NCBI GenBank assembly: GCA_003162055.1
Contig: PMNA01000013.1
Span: forward strand, 183,064-247,063
Source: Actinomycetota bacterium
GTDB taxonomy: Bacteria; Actinomycetota; Thermoleophilia; Gaiellales; Gaiellaceae
Direction: 5' to 3'
Length of the DNA stretch: 64,000 bases
Under the pieces are notes generated by a model. The model had not been told where the DNA came from. It saw nothing but the letters and a program-made list of their open reading frames with translations, and searched no databases. Below, piece after piece: positions 52,241 to 60,625 of the stretch. Both the position numbers and the translations under genes were made by a program. The stretch's first letter is position 1. Each line of letters opens with the position of its first letter.

Positions 52241-52948
52241 GTGGCGCTAGTCAAGTGTGAGGACTGCGGTAACGACGTTTCAACGGCGGCCGCGGCTTGT
52301 CCGAACTGCGGCAGGCCGATGGACACGACTCTGGCCTCGCTCCCGACTGGCGCTGCTCCGGCCCCCACACCGACCGTAGCCGCCCCTCCAACGGCCCAGA
52401 CGCCGCAGCCGCCTGCCGTTCCTCCTCCGCCCATGACCGCGAAGGGAATCTGGTTCCGGCGGCACCCGATCATCACCGTCATTCTCGCGCTGATTATCCT
52501 CGGCGCGATCGGCTCCGCCCTCTCCAAGGGGAATGGCTCCGGATCATCCGGGACGTCCGCGAACAAGCCGTTCACAGCCGCGTCGACATCCACCACGTCA
52601 CCGGCAACGACCTCAGCGCCACCGGCGCCAAAGATGACCGCGGCACAGGAGCAGGCAATCCAGTCCGCCCAGAACTACCTGTCGATGGGCAGCGGGTTCT
52701 CTCGCGCCGGGCTCATCGATCAGTTGTCGTCATCAGCCGGTGAGGGCTTCCCCAAGGCTGTCGTCATCTTTGCGATCAATCACCTCCAGGTGAACTGGAA
52801 TGAGGAGGCCGTCAAGTCCGCCAAGGGCTACATGGCGATGGGCATGGGGTTCTCTCGCGATGGGCTGATCGAACAGTTGTCTTCGTCAGCCGGTGCGGGC
52901 TTCACCCACGCGCAAGCCGTGTACGCGGCGAACCAGGTCGGCCTGTAA
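52241..52948 (+). CDS. Zinc-ribbon, single-pass protein with Ltp-type repeats
   Basis: AAAGGAG lies eight bases before GTG 52241, which I prefer to the track start. The 235-residue protein has an N-terminal zinc ribbon (CEDCGNDVSTAAAACPNCG), a Pro-rich linker, one membrane helix (PIITVILALIILGAIGSAL), a Ser/Thr spacer and two C-terminal repeats (SAQNYLSMGSGFSRAGLIDQLSS and SAKGYMAMGMGFSRDGLIEQLSS). The repeats match the Ltp domain of the host-cell-surface lipoprotein family. A characterised phage member blocks entry of phage DNA. Superinfection exclusion is therefore a possible role. Confidence 0.7.
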   Translation: MALVKCEDCGNDVSTAAAACPNCGRPMDTTLASLPTGAAPAPTPTVAAPPTAQTPQPPAVPPPPMTAKGIWFRRHPIITVILALIILGAIGSALSKGNGSGSSGTSANKPFTAASTSTTSPATTSAPPAPKMTAAQEQAIQSAQNYLSMGSGFSRAGLIDQLSSSAGEGFPKAVVIFAINHLQVNWNEEAVKSAKGYMAMGMGFSRDGLIEQLSSSAGAGFTHAQAVYAANQVGL

Positions 52949-52962
52949 CCGCGCAAGCCGTT

Positions 52963-53205
52963 TCAGGCAAGCGCAGCCCGATAAGTCGCTCTTATGCGAA
53001 ACTCTGGCCAGCATCGCGGCGGTCCGCCTCCGGGAGGACTAGGTGGTCTTAAGCGGAAACCCCACAACTCTGAAAGTAAGTAATGGTCGCCTAGATAACG
53101 CCCCGCGAGCGATCGAAGATCCGCGGGGCTGATTGCCGGTGCAACGACTTCCTGAGCGTCGCCACTGCCCGTCGGCGGAGGAGCGTTCCCTTGGGAATCA
53201 AGCAT
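52963..53205 (-). CDS. Possible small protein, 80 aa
   Basis: ATG 53205, preceded by GAGGGAGATGAG, starts an 80-residue frame (MLDSQGNAPPPTGSGDAQEV, then DLRSLAGRYLGDHYLLSEL). The track start at 53397 includes Arg-rich shadow sequence. The Pro/Arg-rich C-terminus is not convincing, so it may be a decayed gene. Convergent with the Ltp gene. Confidence 0.35.
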   Translation of the reverse strand: MLDSQGNAPPPTGSGDAQEVVAPAISPADLRSLAGRYLGDHYLLSELWGFRLRPPSPPGGGPPRCWPEFRIRATYRAALA

Positions 53206-53326
53206 CTCATCTCCCTCTAGCCGCGAACCGGGGACGCTTGCGCGGGCTTGGCTTTGGCCAGCTGCGTCGCGGAGCAGTATCGTACTTTGCCACCGAGCGC
53301 GCTGACAAAAGCGAGCACTCTTCACC

Positions 53327-53806
53327 TTACTTTCGTACCGCGATCGGAACTTCGATCGCCTCCGGCGGTGACGTTGTCCCGTTTCGCCTATCGACAAGCC
53401 AACCGAGGGAAACGAGCATTTCCATGACCTCAGAGACGGGAAGTCGGTCTGTCACCTGGTGTGAGCGGTCCCTCTTAAGCCAATCCCAAGGCCGGCCACA
53501 CCAGTAGCCGAGTCGCCCCCACGGTGAACGCTCGCGTCTGGGAAACTCGATCTGCCGGCCTAGCTCACAGCTGGGGCAGGGTGCCATCTGCTCCGTTCCG
53601 ACCTTACTCCAGTCGACGCAGACGAGGCCTTCGTTGCAGCAGTACTCGCAGTGCTCGTCTTCGGAGAGGTTAAGGAGGCGGGCGATCGCTTCGAGAGTAG
53701 GAATTTCAAAGAGCTATATCTGGGCGCTTGAGAACGAACAGGCGCCGCAGCGCCGCCGACCGTCGGGTAAGAGTCTCTTTTGAATCGCAAGCGCACTAGG
53801 CGTCAC
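53327..53806 (-). pseudogene. Zinc-finger protein gene interrupted by one in-frame amber codon
   Basis: From GTG 53806 the frame reads MTPSALAIQKRLLPDGRRRC, CGACSFSSAQI, then TAG at 53716-53714, and continues with no further break for 128 codons (FEIPTLEAIARLLNLSEDEH, CEYCCNEGLVC, CPSCELG). Both sides of the TAG look like one protein of 159 residues with three Cys clusters. Changing the TAG to CAG would give Gln. The track shows only the last 86 codons. A nonsense mutation is likely; readthrough or a base-call error are alternatives. Confidence 0.55.
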
Positions 53807-53807
53807 C

Positions 53808-54014
53808 GTGTATGAGCTTTTTGCTGCTCGAACTCAGCTCGAGGAGGCTGGGATGCCCGCGGGCCTAAAGGAGTTCGCCGAGGAGGAGGGACTGCCAGAG
53901 AGTGATGTTTTAATGCTCGCGCGCATCGAGTTTCGGGGCGAGCAGCCTCACATGGCCGAAGGTTGGCGCTTCCTCCACAACGCCATTATGTACAGCACGA
54001 CGAGCGACCTATAA
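53808..54014 (+). CDS. Small hypothetical protein, 68 aa
   Basis: GTG start one base from the divergent zinc-finger start. Acidic helical protein (MPAGLKEFAEEEGLPESDVL) with a C-terminal GWRFLHNAIMY. No family recognised; codon use is acceptable. It could be an antitoxin-like acidic protein, but no toxin partner is seen. Confidence 0.4.
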   Translation: MYELFAARTQLEEAGMPAGLKEFAEEEGLPESDVLMLARIEFRGEQPHMAEGWRFLHNAIMYSTTSDL

Positions 54015-54128
54015 GTTGGTCATACTCTATCTTGACTCGTATAGCAAAGATGCGATCGTTATTAACGCCGCCGGTAAGCGCCGGCGTCGGTCAGCTGTTC
54101 CGCTAACTCGCACGAAGGAGACCCAGGC

Positions 54129-54326
54129 ATGGCGACAGAGTGGGAGTACAAGGTTGTCCTCGTCAGCGAGTGGAACAACCCTGTGGAGTCAAACATCGAC
54201 GACGAACTCAACAAGCTCGGACGCGGGGGTTGGGAACTCTGCGGGATTGTCCCCGAGTACCAAGTGCCCTTCGGCGATCTTCCGAGGTTTGTTCTAAAAC
54301 GGCCGAAGGGCGTCGCGACCCCATAG
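54129..54326 (+). CDS. DUF4177-like small protein, 65 aa
   Basis: ATG preceded by GAAGGAGACCC, a good ribosome-binding site. WEYKVVLVSEWN, then ELNKLGRGGWELCGIVPEY and a final FVLKRP match the one-domain DUF4177 pattern (strand, helix with GxxGWEL, strand). Function unknown; common as a lone small gene. Confidence 0.65.
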   Translation: MATEWEYKVVLVSEWNNPVESNIDDELNKLGRGGWELCGIVPEYQVPFGDLPRFVLKRPKGVATP

Positions 54327-54505
54327 TGACTCGACGGCGTGTCGTCGTTCGCGATACACCTTTGAGCGCCAAACGATCGTTCAGCTGCTTAACAAAGCGG
54401 AGCCGAGGAGTTTCGGGATCATCCTCTCTGGCGCTGCGTTGGGCGTGACTCACGGTTCTCTTGTCAAAACGGTATATCCTTCGCCAGGAAAGGCTGTCTG
54501 ACTAG

Positions 54506-55120
54506 ATGGATTCCCCCCAAGTCACCGAAAGCCGGTCTCCTCTACCGAGCGGGATCACGCCGCCAACGGCGAGCGGCGCCTGGGTACTCGTAAGCGCTCT
54601 AGTGGTCGTGATCGGCAGCCTCGGCGCCTGGGTTGAAACCCCAGCTGGCAACATCTACGGCGCCCAAGGGATCGGCTGGATCGGCGCCCTCCTCGGTGGC
54701 TTTGCGCTCGTTGCCTCAGTTGTTCGTATCCTCTTTAATCGCGCGAGTTGGCCACTTGTCTTCGTGGTATTCATAGGTATCGGGGGATTTATAACCGCTG
54801 TCTTCCTCTGGATTGCTCTCAGAACCTTTGGAGCGGCGAGCTGGATCTGGAATACAGTGATCGCCCACTGGTCGTCGAGCAATGACCTCGGTCGCTTCCA
54901 CGCCTCGACTGGTTGGGGTCTCTACCTATTGCTCCTGGGATCACTCAGCCTCACCATCTCGCCCCTCTTTCTGCTCGCCTCCGAAGGCCGGGCAAAGTTA
55001 CGGCAACGCTCTCTCCGAGACCGGGTACGTGATCGCGCAAAGACTGCAGTTGACGCACCCAAGCATCCCGCGGACGCGAGCGACGACGTCCCTGTCGTTC
55101 AGCGCGATAGCCTCCTTTGA
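54506..55120 (+). CDS. Four-helix membrane protein, first gene of the vWA-tubulin cluster
   Basis: A 204-residue protein with four hydrophobic helices (GAWVLVSALVVVIGSLGAWV, WIGALLGGFALVASVVRILF, PLVFVVFIGIGGFITAVFLW, YLLLLGSLSLTISPLFLLA). The basic cytosolic tail ends DDVPVVQRDSLL. No family recognised. It lies 68 bases upstream of the vWA gene on the same strand. About 180 bases before it contain no gene I can support. Confidence 0.6.
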   Translation: MDSPQVTESRSPLPSGITPPTASGAWVLVSALVVVIGSLGAWVETPAGNIYGAQGIGWIGALLGGFALVASVVRILFNRASWPLVFVVFIGIGGFITAVFLWIALRTFGAASWIWNTVIAHWSSSNDLGRFHASTGWGLYLLLLGSLSLTISPLFLLASEGRAKLRQRSLRDRVRDRAKTAVDAPKHPADASDDVPVVQRDSLL

Positions 55121-55188
55121 GACATGGGCGCTTGACATGTGGGACGCCGTGTGAACATATGGCCAAACTAGGCCCTCGGCGGCGGAGC

Positions 55189-57486
55189 ATGATGCGGATG
55201 AGTTTGTGGGGTGACAAGTGCATACATCGAGCATGCGTGCTGACCACGGCGAGAAGTCTGCGCGCGCTGTTAATCGTGCTTGTCGCGCTCGCTGTCACAT
55301 CGACTACTAGCGGCGTGGCAGGGAGAAGGTCGAGCACCCAGCTAAAGCCGATACGGGTGGTCGTCTTGATTGATGAGTCTGGGTCTGAGACGTCAACATC
55401 GATCGCGAGCGAGCGCGATGCAGCATCGCTTCTAGCGCTGAGCGAGCTCTCAAACGATTCGTCGTTTCTCGTTGCGGGCTTCGGTAGCAGTAATCGTCGT
55501 GGTCAGACCGCTGTTACCTCGTATTGCCAATTCGTCCCACTCTCGACGCCGAATGCTCGGGAACGCGCGGCCGCGTGTGCGCGTCGAGCGCATGCTCGAA
55601 CTGCTGCCCAGGGGAATGACACCGATCAGCAGGCGGCGCTTCGCTTCGCGGTTGACGCCCTGACCTCGACTCCCGCAGGAACGACGCCGGTTATCTTCCT
55701 CATGACCGATGGCGTTCTCGATGTCAGCCACTCCCCGCAGTATGGAAGGACGCCAGGCGGTCGCGACCGAGAGGCGCTTCGTCTAGTTCAAGCGGACGTC
55801 CTCCCAACTGCGCGGCGAGCTGGCGTGCAGATCTGGCCTATTGGCTTCGGCCCGCAAGCAAACAAGGCCGACCTTAACCGCTTCGCAGTAGGAGGTGCTG
55901 GCGCGAATGCAGAGTGTTCAGGACCTGAAGCGCGACCGCACGCCATCGTGGCCGAAGGCGCATCCCATTTGCTGGTTGATCTACTCACCGCGTTGGGGCG
56001 GGCGCGCTGTGCTCATGTGGAATCGCCAACTAGTGGGCGGGTTGAAGCGGGAAAGACGCTAACGCTTCGCGTGACGATCCCAGTGATCGCGACCGACGGC
56101 GCGATCACTGTGACAAAACTCGACCCCAGCTTCAGGGTTGCTTACTTTGATCCGGCGGGGCAGCAAGTTCCAGCGAGAGGCGAGCTAAACGGCCAGATCT
56201 TCTCGCTCTCGGGACAGAATGATCGGGTAGAAGCCCTCCGTATCGAGAACCCTCAACCGGGGACGTGGAAGATTGAAATCACAGACCCGGCACGCCACCC
56301 CGGCCAAACGGTGAGTGCACTCGCTGTTTGGGAGGGGGCACTGAGCGCGGCTATCGTGCTCGATCCTCCGAATCCGCTGCCAGGCCAAAAGGCTCACGTT
56401 CAGGTCATTCTGCAGACTCGCTATGGGGTCGTCCGCAACCCGAGTGCGCTTCGAGGGCTGAGTGCCTCAGCCGTCGCGAGCGGTTCGTTCGGGACACTCT
56501 CGATTCCGCTGAACGACAATGGCCGGGGGCAGGACGCTCGCGCACATGACGGCATATTTAGTGGGTTGTTCACTTTCCCTAAGGGCACGAGTGGGTGTGT
56601 TCATCTCACCGGCAAGATCGCCGGGCGAGGCATCGCTTCGGATCAGCGCGCATATGACTTTTGCCCGCCGCCTCCGGGCCTTTCCGCGACATTCGATGTC
56701 AATTGGCCGGTTCACCTTCACGCAGGAGACTCGGTCAAAGGCTCTGTATTGGTTACGAACCAGACCGGTAATCAAGAAGGATCGTTGAGCCTATCGGAGA
56801 TCTCAAACGGCGCGCTCGTTACAGTAGCGCCAGCCAACGTCAAGCTTGCGAATGGTACTTCGCGTATTTCTTTCCGCGTGACGTTCTCAAACCGCTCTAC
56901 AAAGGGCGATGTCACGGGACGACTCCAACTGCGAACCCGTGATGGACATTCAATCTCGGAGACATATATCTCAACGCGTATCGTCACGCCCCCCGGTTTC
57001 TTCGCTCGCTTCTGGTGGTTGCTCGTCGCGGCCTTTCTGATAAGCGGAACTGGGGCCGCGACGGTTACTGCTCGACGGCGGAAAGCTCTTAGGCTTGCAC
57101 GAGTTGACGGGTTACTCGCGCGCCTTCGGCGCGATGGGAAGGAATTGAGCACTTTGTCTGCTCCGCTAAGCGAGAACATTTTCCGCTTGCAATACATCGA
57201 TGACAGCGACGCGGAGCCGCGTCTGCGCCTTGCGATGAACGATGGCGAGGCAAACCTGTTGGTGACTCGCTCCGGGATGGGCTATGCAGTCGAGGGTCCA
57301 GGACGCACACGAACGACAGCCGATTTCGGCGCGGAGGTTCTGATTAATGACGATGTCATGCTTGTTATCGAAGATGTTTCGGTCAGGAAGGCCGCCGATA
57401 CGGTTGCAGTCGGTGAATCTCCAAAGCAGTCGTTTGGTCCGTATATAGCCGACGAACCAAGCGAACCCCCGGACATCTTGATGTAA
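55189..57486 (+). CDS. Secreted/membrane von Willebrand factor A protein with cytoplasmic tail
   Basis: The start is placed at ATG 55189 (MMRMSLWGDKC), giving 765 residues. A signal helix (LRALLIVLVALAVTSTTSGVA) is followed by a vWA domain with an intact MIDAS (VVLIDESGSETSTS, LMTDGVLDVS). Several beta-sandwich domains come next (EAGKTLTLRVTIPV; HLHAGDSVKGSVLVTNQTG). A membrane helix near residue 605 (WWLLVAAFLISGTGAATV) leads to a cytoplasmic tail of about 140 residues that looks like an FHA- or SpoIIE-size beta domain. The external metal-binding face and internal tail suit signalling across the membrane to the tubulin-like protein encoded next. Confidence 0.8.
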   Translation: MMRMSLWGDKCIHRACVLTTARSLRALLIVLVALAVTSTTSGVAGRRSSTQLKPIRVVVLIDESGSETSTSIASERDAASLLALSELSNDSSFLVAGFGSSNRRGQTAVTSYCQFVPLSTPNARERAAACARRAHARTAAQGNDTDQQAALRFAVDALTSTPAGTTPVIFLMTDGVLDVSHSPQYGRTPGGRDREALRLVQADVLPTARRAGVQIWPIGFGPQANKADLNRFAVGGAGANAECSGPEARPHAIVAEGASHLLVDLLTALGRARCAHVESPTSGRVEAGKTLTLRVTIPVIATDGAITVTKLDPSFRVAYFDPAGQQVPARGELNGQIFSLSGQNDRVEALRIENPQPGTWKIEITDPARHPGQTVSALAVWEGALSAAIVLDPPNPLPGQKAHVQVILQTRYGVVRNPSALRGLSASAVASGSFGTLSIPLNDNGRGQDARAHDGIFSGLFTFPKGTSGCVHLTGKIAGRGIASDQRAYDFCPPPPGLSATFDVNWPVHLHAGDSVKGSVLVTNQTGNQEGSLSLSEISNGALVTVAPANVKLANGTSRISFRVTFSNRSTKGDVTGRLQLRTRDGHSISETYISTRIVTPPGFFARFWWLLVAAFLISGTGAATVTARRRKALRLARVDGLLARLRRDGKELSTLSAPLSENIFRLQYIDDSDAEPRLRLAMNDGEANLLVTRSGMGYAVEGPGRTRTTADFGAEVLINDDVMLVIEDVSVRKAADTVAVGESPKQSFGPYIADEPSEPPDILM

Positions 57487-57502
57487 CGAAAAAGGAGATC
57501 GT

Positions 57503-60500
57503 GTGAAGATCTACCAGAGGTTTTTGTACGTCGGGCTAGGCGGCACGGGATTGAAGATTGGTGCGCAACTCGAGCAGAGGTTGAGGCTCGAGCTCTGCGG
57601 CGCAGATGGGCTTGCGCTCGCTTCCAACCCGGCCTTTGGTGGGTCGCTGAGCCCGTTCGAGTTGCCAAAGTTCGTTCAATTTATCTACGCGGATTTTGAT
57701 GAACGCGAACGTCGATCCGTCGAGAGTGCAAGTGAACGGTTCACAAGGAGTGCCGCAGCAAGGAACACCGCGACTTTCATCTCCAACCTTACGCCCCATC
57801 AAAACAGCTATGCGAAGGTCGCCGAAAGCCTGCGTACCGAGTGTTATCCGCTCGTAAGGGAATGGCTGCCGCCCGAGGACAATGAGCCAAAAGTTGCGCC
57901 GCTTCGGGACGGCGCAGGCCAGTATCCGACGGTTGGTCGAGCGGCATTCTTCGAGACGATTCGCGCTCAAGGACTTGTGAGCATCGAGGACCCGTTGGAG
58001 AAAGCGATCGCGAGGCTAGCGAATGCCGGCGGTGAACTGGATGGCTTTCTCGGTAAGCAAGCACGCCGTGGCTGCGACGTCTTCGTCGGCTTCTCGGTGG
58101 CGGGCGGCACGGGAACAGGTGTCTTCTACGATTTTCTCAGGCTCGTTTCGTGGAAAGTGAAGGAGGTCCTTGGGACCGGGGCAGATAGCCACGTGCATGT
58201 GTATCCGCTCGTAGTCTTGCCATCTGCTTTTGACGAAGGCAAAGGAGGGGGACGAGCAGCGCAGCTCAACGGCGGGCCGGCGCTGCGCGAGCTGTTCGCT
58301 GCGATCGATCGCTGCAACACCGGTGTTTCAGGCCCGGCTCCCGCTTACCCCGGTGCGGAGCACAAGTCTATTCCAGCGGAGATCGACGCTAGAACTGCGT
58401 TCATTTTCCGGCGGCCCGAGGCAATCACGATTGAAGATCTTCACCGCTCGATAGTGTCGTTCGTCGTCTCGCTGATAGGAACGGAACTTCGTACCCAGGA
58501 GGGCACCGCAGAGGGATCGTTTGCATCCTGGTTCGTCAATCGGGCCGGCGAGCGTCGGAACAGCGCTCCTGACGGGATTGGAAGGCAGCCGGCGTCCGCG
58601 GCGATCTCCGCGCAACTGACTATCCCGCTTGAGCAGATTTCTGAAATCCTCGCTTCGCGGCTTGTCGCGGACGCAACGCATGAGCTGCGCAAGCCGAAAC
58701 AGACCGAAAACAACCGTGACGAGATTCAAGCGTTCATCGCTGCAGCGGGTGTTACACCCCTTCAAGAGAGAGCGTATGTTGATCCACTCCCGTCGCTCGC
58801 TCACGACCTGCGAGGTGCTCGCGATATCTTCGCTCAACTTACACAGCGGCGTGAGACGGCCGTTCAGTACGTCCGCTCGTTCCAGAAGAGCCTCGATACT
58901 CGGGTAGCGCAACTTGCGGAGGGTTTCAACTACGGGGAGGGCGTCAAAGCCGTCGCTTCCAAGCACGACCTCTTCCGCGTTGCGCGTATAGCGCTCGGCG
59001 ACGCTCGTCTCGACGACAACAGAATAAACGAAGAAGGTGTCGTTGGCTTTCTTCGACGTAGGGCTGAGCCTCTTCAGCCCGAAGGCACTGACTTCGCGCT
59101 CACGGCTCCAACTCCACCGCAGCTCGGCGATAGCCTCGCTGGCATCGTCAAAGTGAAACTCTCGGATCCCGAGCCGAGGAACGCGCTTGAGACACAAAAC
59201 CGATGGTACGAGTGGCGAACGCAAGCAGAATGGCACGCGGCTTGGGCTAAATACGCAGAGTATTGGCGTCCAAAGGCAGACTCGTTGCGTAAAACCCTTA
59301 GCGAGATTGTCGAGGCGTTTAATGCGCATGCAACGGCCGAGCAGGAAAGGTTCCAGGAGAACTGTCATCGCCTCTACAGCGCAACACGCGGTGTCGTCTA
59401 CTTCCTGCCGGAGAGCGGTTCGACAAATGACTTGAGCCTCTTCTACGAGACTGCGGTTCTTCCGAGGCTACGGGAGCGACTCAAGCTTCCCGAAGGTAGC
59501 GATGAGGGCCAGATCCTCGATCGGATAATGGGGCAATCGTGGCTCGATGCCTATCTCGCGTCTACCCAGGCGCCTGCAGAGCAGACCGTCGAGTTTGTAC
59601 TAGACAAGGCCGAATCCGAGATCTACTCACTTCTTGCCGACGGGGGCGACGAAGAGAAACCGATCCTCCCACGCCTCTCAACCCTTCTCGCCGCGGTCGC
59701 GTCCGGCGCGACCGAACAAGCTGGGCTTCAGACCGGCCTTGTCGAACGTTTCCGGACTAGCGTCGGGTCACTTGTTCCGGCCGGCTTCGAGCCCGAGGGA
59801 TCAGGAAATGTCGATGTTCAGGTCTTTTATCCCGCTGCGGGGAAAAGCAGTGAGATCGAAGGATTCCTCGAGAAAGCTATTGCGGTCGGAGACCAGAACC
59901 CGGATTTCCACCAGATCGCAGACTCAAACTTCCTGGGTGTTGTCATTACGCGCGTCGCATTACCGGCGACTCAGATTCGGGAGTACAAGGACCTGATGCG
60001 GCTCTGGGCGGATGCTATTGACAATCCACGGCAGGACGATTACCTCGCGTGGCGGCAACGGCTCGGTTTTGACGCGCGGTGGATTGTGCTTGACGAAGAT
60101 GACCGCGTACAAGTGCTTCTCTGTCTCCTTAACGCGATGTGGGACGGTTCAATTCAGGTCGTCAAGGGTACGTCCGAAAGCCCCGAGCGAATTGCAATTC
60201 ATCAGTATGACGCCCCAGATGCGCCGCCAATCGAACTCGATTTCAAGGCATATGGGGATCTATCGCGCTGGTCGAATGTCCTACGCGCGTACGAGCGCTA
60301 TGCCCTCGGGCGTGAAGAAACGACGAGTCAGCGTTGTGCGCAACTGATGAAACGGCTCGCGCCCTACGGCGTCAGCGAAGACCCAGCGCCACCGAGCGAT
60401 CTCTATCGGGCCTTTCGGATTCTCGTCACTGAGCAAGCGGCTCGCGCCCAAGCGGTTGTCGATCGGGTCGCCGATCAGGCGAAGCCCGCCGCGCGCCAGG

Positions 60501-60625
60501 CTCTTGATTTTTGGACTGACACCGTACCCAAAGCACTTGAGCGGGAGTTTTTCGGAGGGGGCGGCCCGCGCGGACGAAACCATCTCCAACTCTTCGACAG
60601 CTTCGGTGAATCGGGTACATCGTGA
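57503..60625 (+). CDS. Tubulin/FtsZ-superfamily GTPase (Tubulin_2-like), 1040 aa
   Basis: AAGGAG precedes GTG 57503. The N-terminus YVGLGGTGLKIGAQLEQRL gives the first nucleotide loop. FSVAGGTGTGVFYDFLRLV (about residue 194-212) is the tubulin signature GGGTGxG in the form AGGTGTG. The remaining 800 residues are mostly helical and acidic, without membrane segments, and far longer than FtsZ. This matches the large tubulin-like family found by comparative genomics in bacterial clusters linked to membrane remodelling. It is coupled to the next gene by a four-base overlap (GTGA) and preceded by the vWA gene by 16 bases. Confidence 0.82.
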   Translation: MKIYQRFLYVGLGGTGLKIGAQLEQRLRLELCGADGLALASNPAFGGSLSPFELPKFVQFIYADFDERERRSVESASERFTRSAAARNTATFISNLTPHQNSYAKVAESLRTECYPLVREWLPPEDNEPKVAPLRDGAGQYPTVGRAAFFETIRAQGLVSIEDPLEKAIARLANAGGELDGFLGKQARRGCDVFVGFSVAGGTGTGVFYDFLRLVSWKVKEVLGTGADSHVHVYPLVVLPSAFDEGKGGGRAAQLNGGPALRELFAAIDRCNTGVSGPAPAYPGAEHKSIPAEIDARTAFIFRRPEAITIEDLHRSIVSFVVSLIGTELRTQEGTAEGSFASWFVNRAGERRNSAPDGIGRQPASAAISAQLTIPLEQISEILASRLVADATHELRKPKQTENNRDEIQAFIAAAGVTPLQERAYVDPLPSLAHDLRGARDIFAQLTQRRETAVQYVRSFQKSLDTRVAQLAEGFNYGEGVKAVASKHDLFRVARIALGDARLDDNRINEEGVVGFLRRRAEPLQPEGTDFALTAPTPPQLGDSLAGIVKVKLSDPEPRNALETQNRWYEWRTQAEWHAAWAKYAEYWRPKADSLRKTLSEIVEAFNAHATAEQERFQENCHRLYSATRGVVYFLPESGSTNDLSLFYETAVLPRLRERLKLPEGSDEGQILDRIMGQSWLDAYLASTQAPAEQTVEFVLDKAESEIYSLLADGGDEEKPILPRLSTLLAAVASGATEQAGLQTGLVERFRTSVGSLVPAGFEPEGSGNVDVQVFYPAAGKSSEIEGFLEKAIAVGDQNPDFHQIADSNFLGVVITRVALPATQIREYKDLMRLWADAIDNPRQDDYLAWRQRLGFDARWIVLDEDDRVQVLLCLLNAMWDGSIQVVKGTSESPERIAIHQYDAPDAPPIELDFKAYGDLSRWSNVLRAYERYALGREETTSQRCAQLMKRLAPYGVSEDPAPPSDLYRAFRILVTEQAARAQAVVDRVADQAKPAARQALDFWTDTVPKALEREFFGGGGPRGRNHLQLFDSFGESGTS

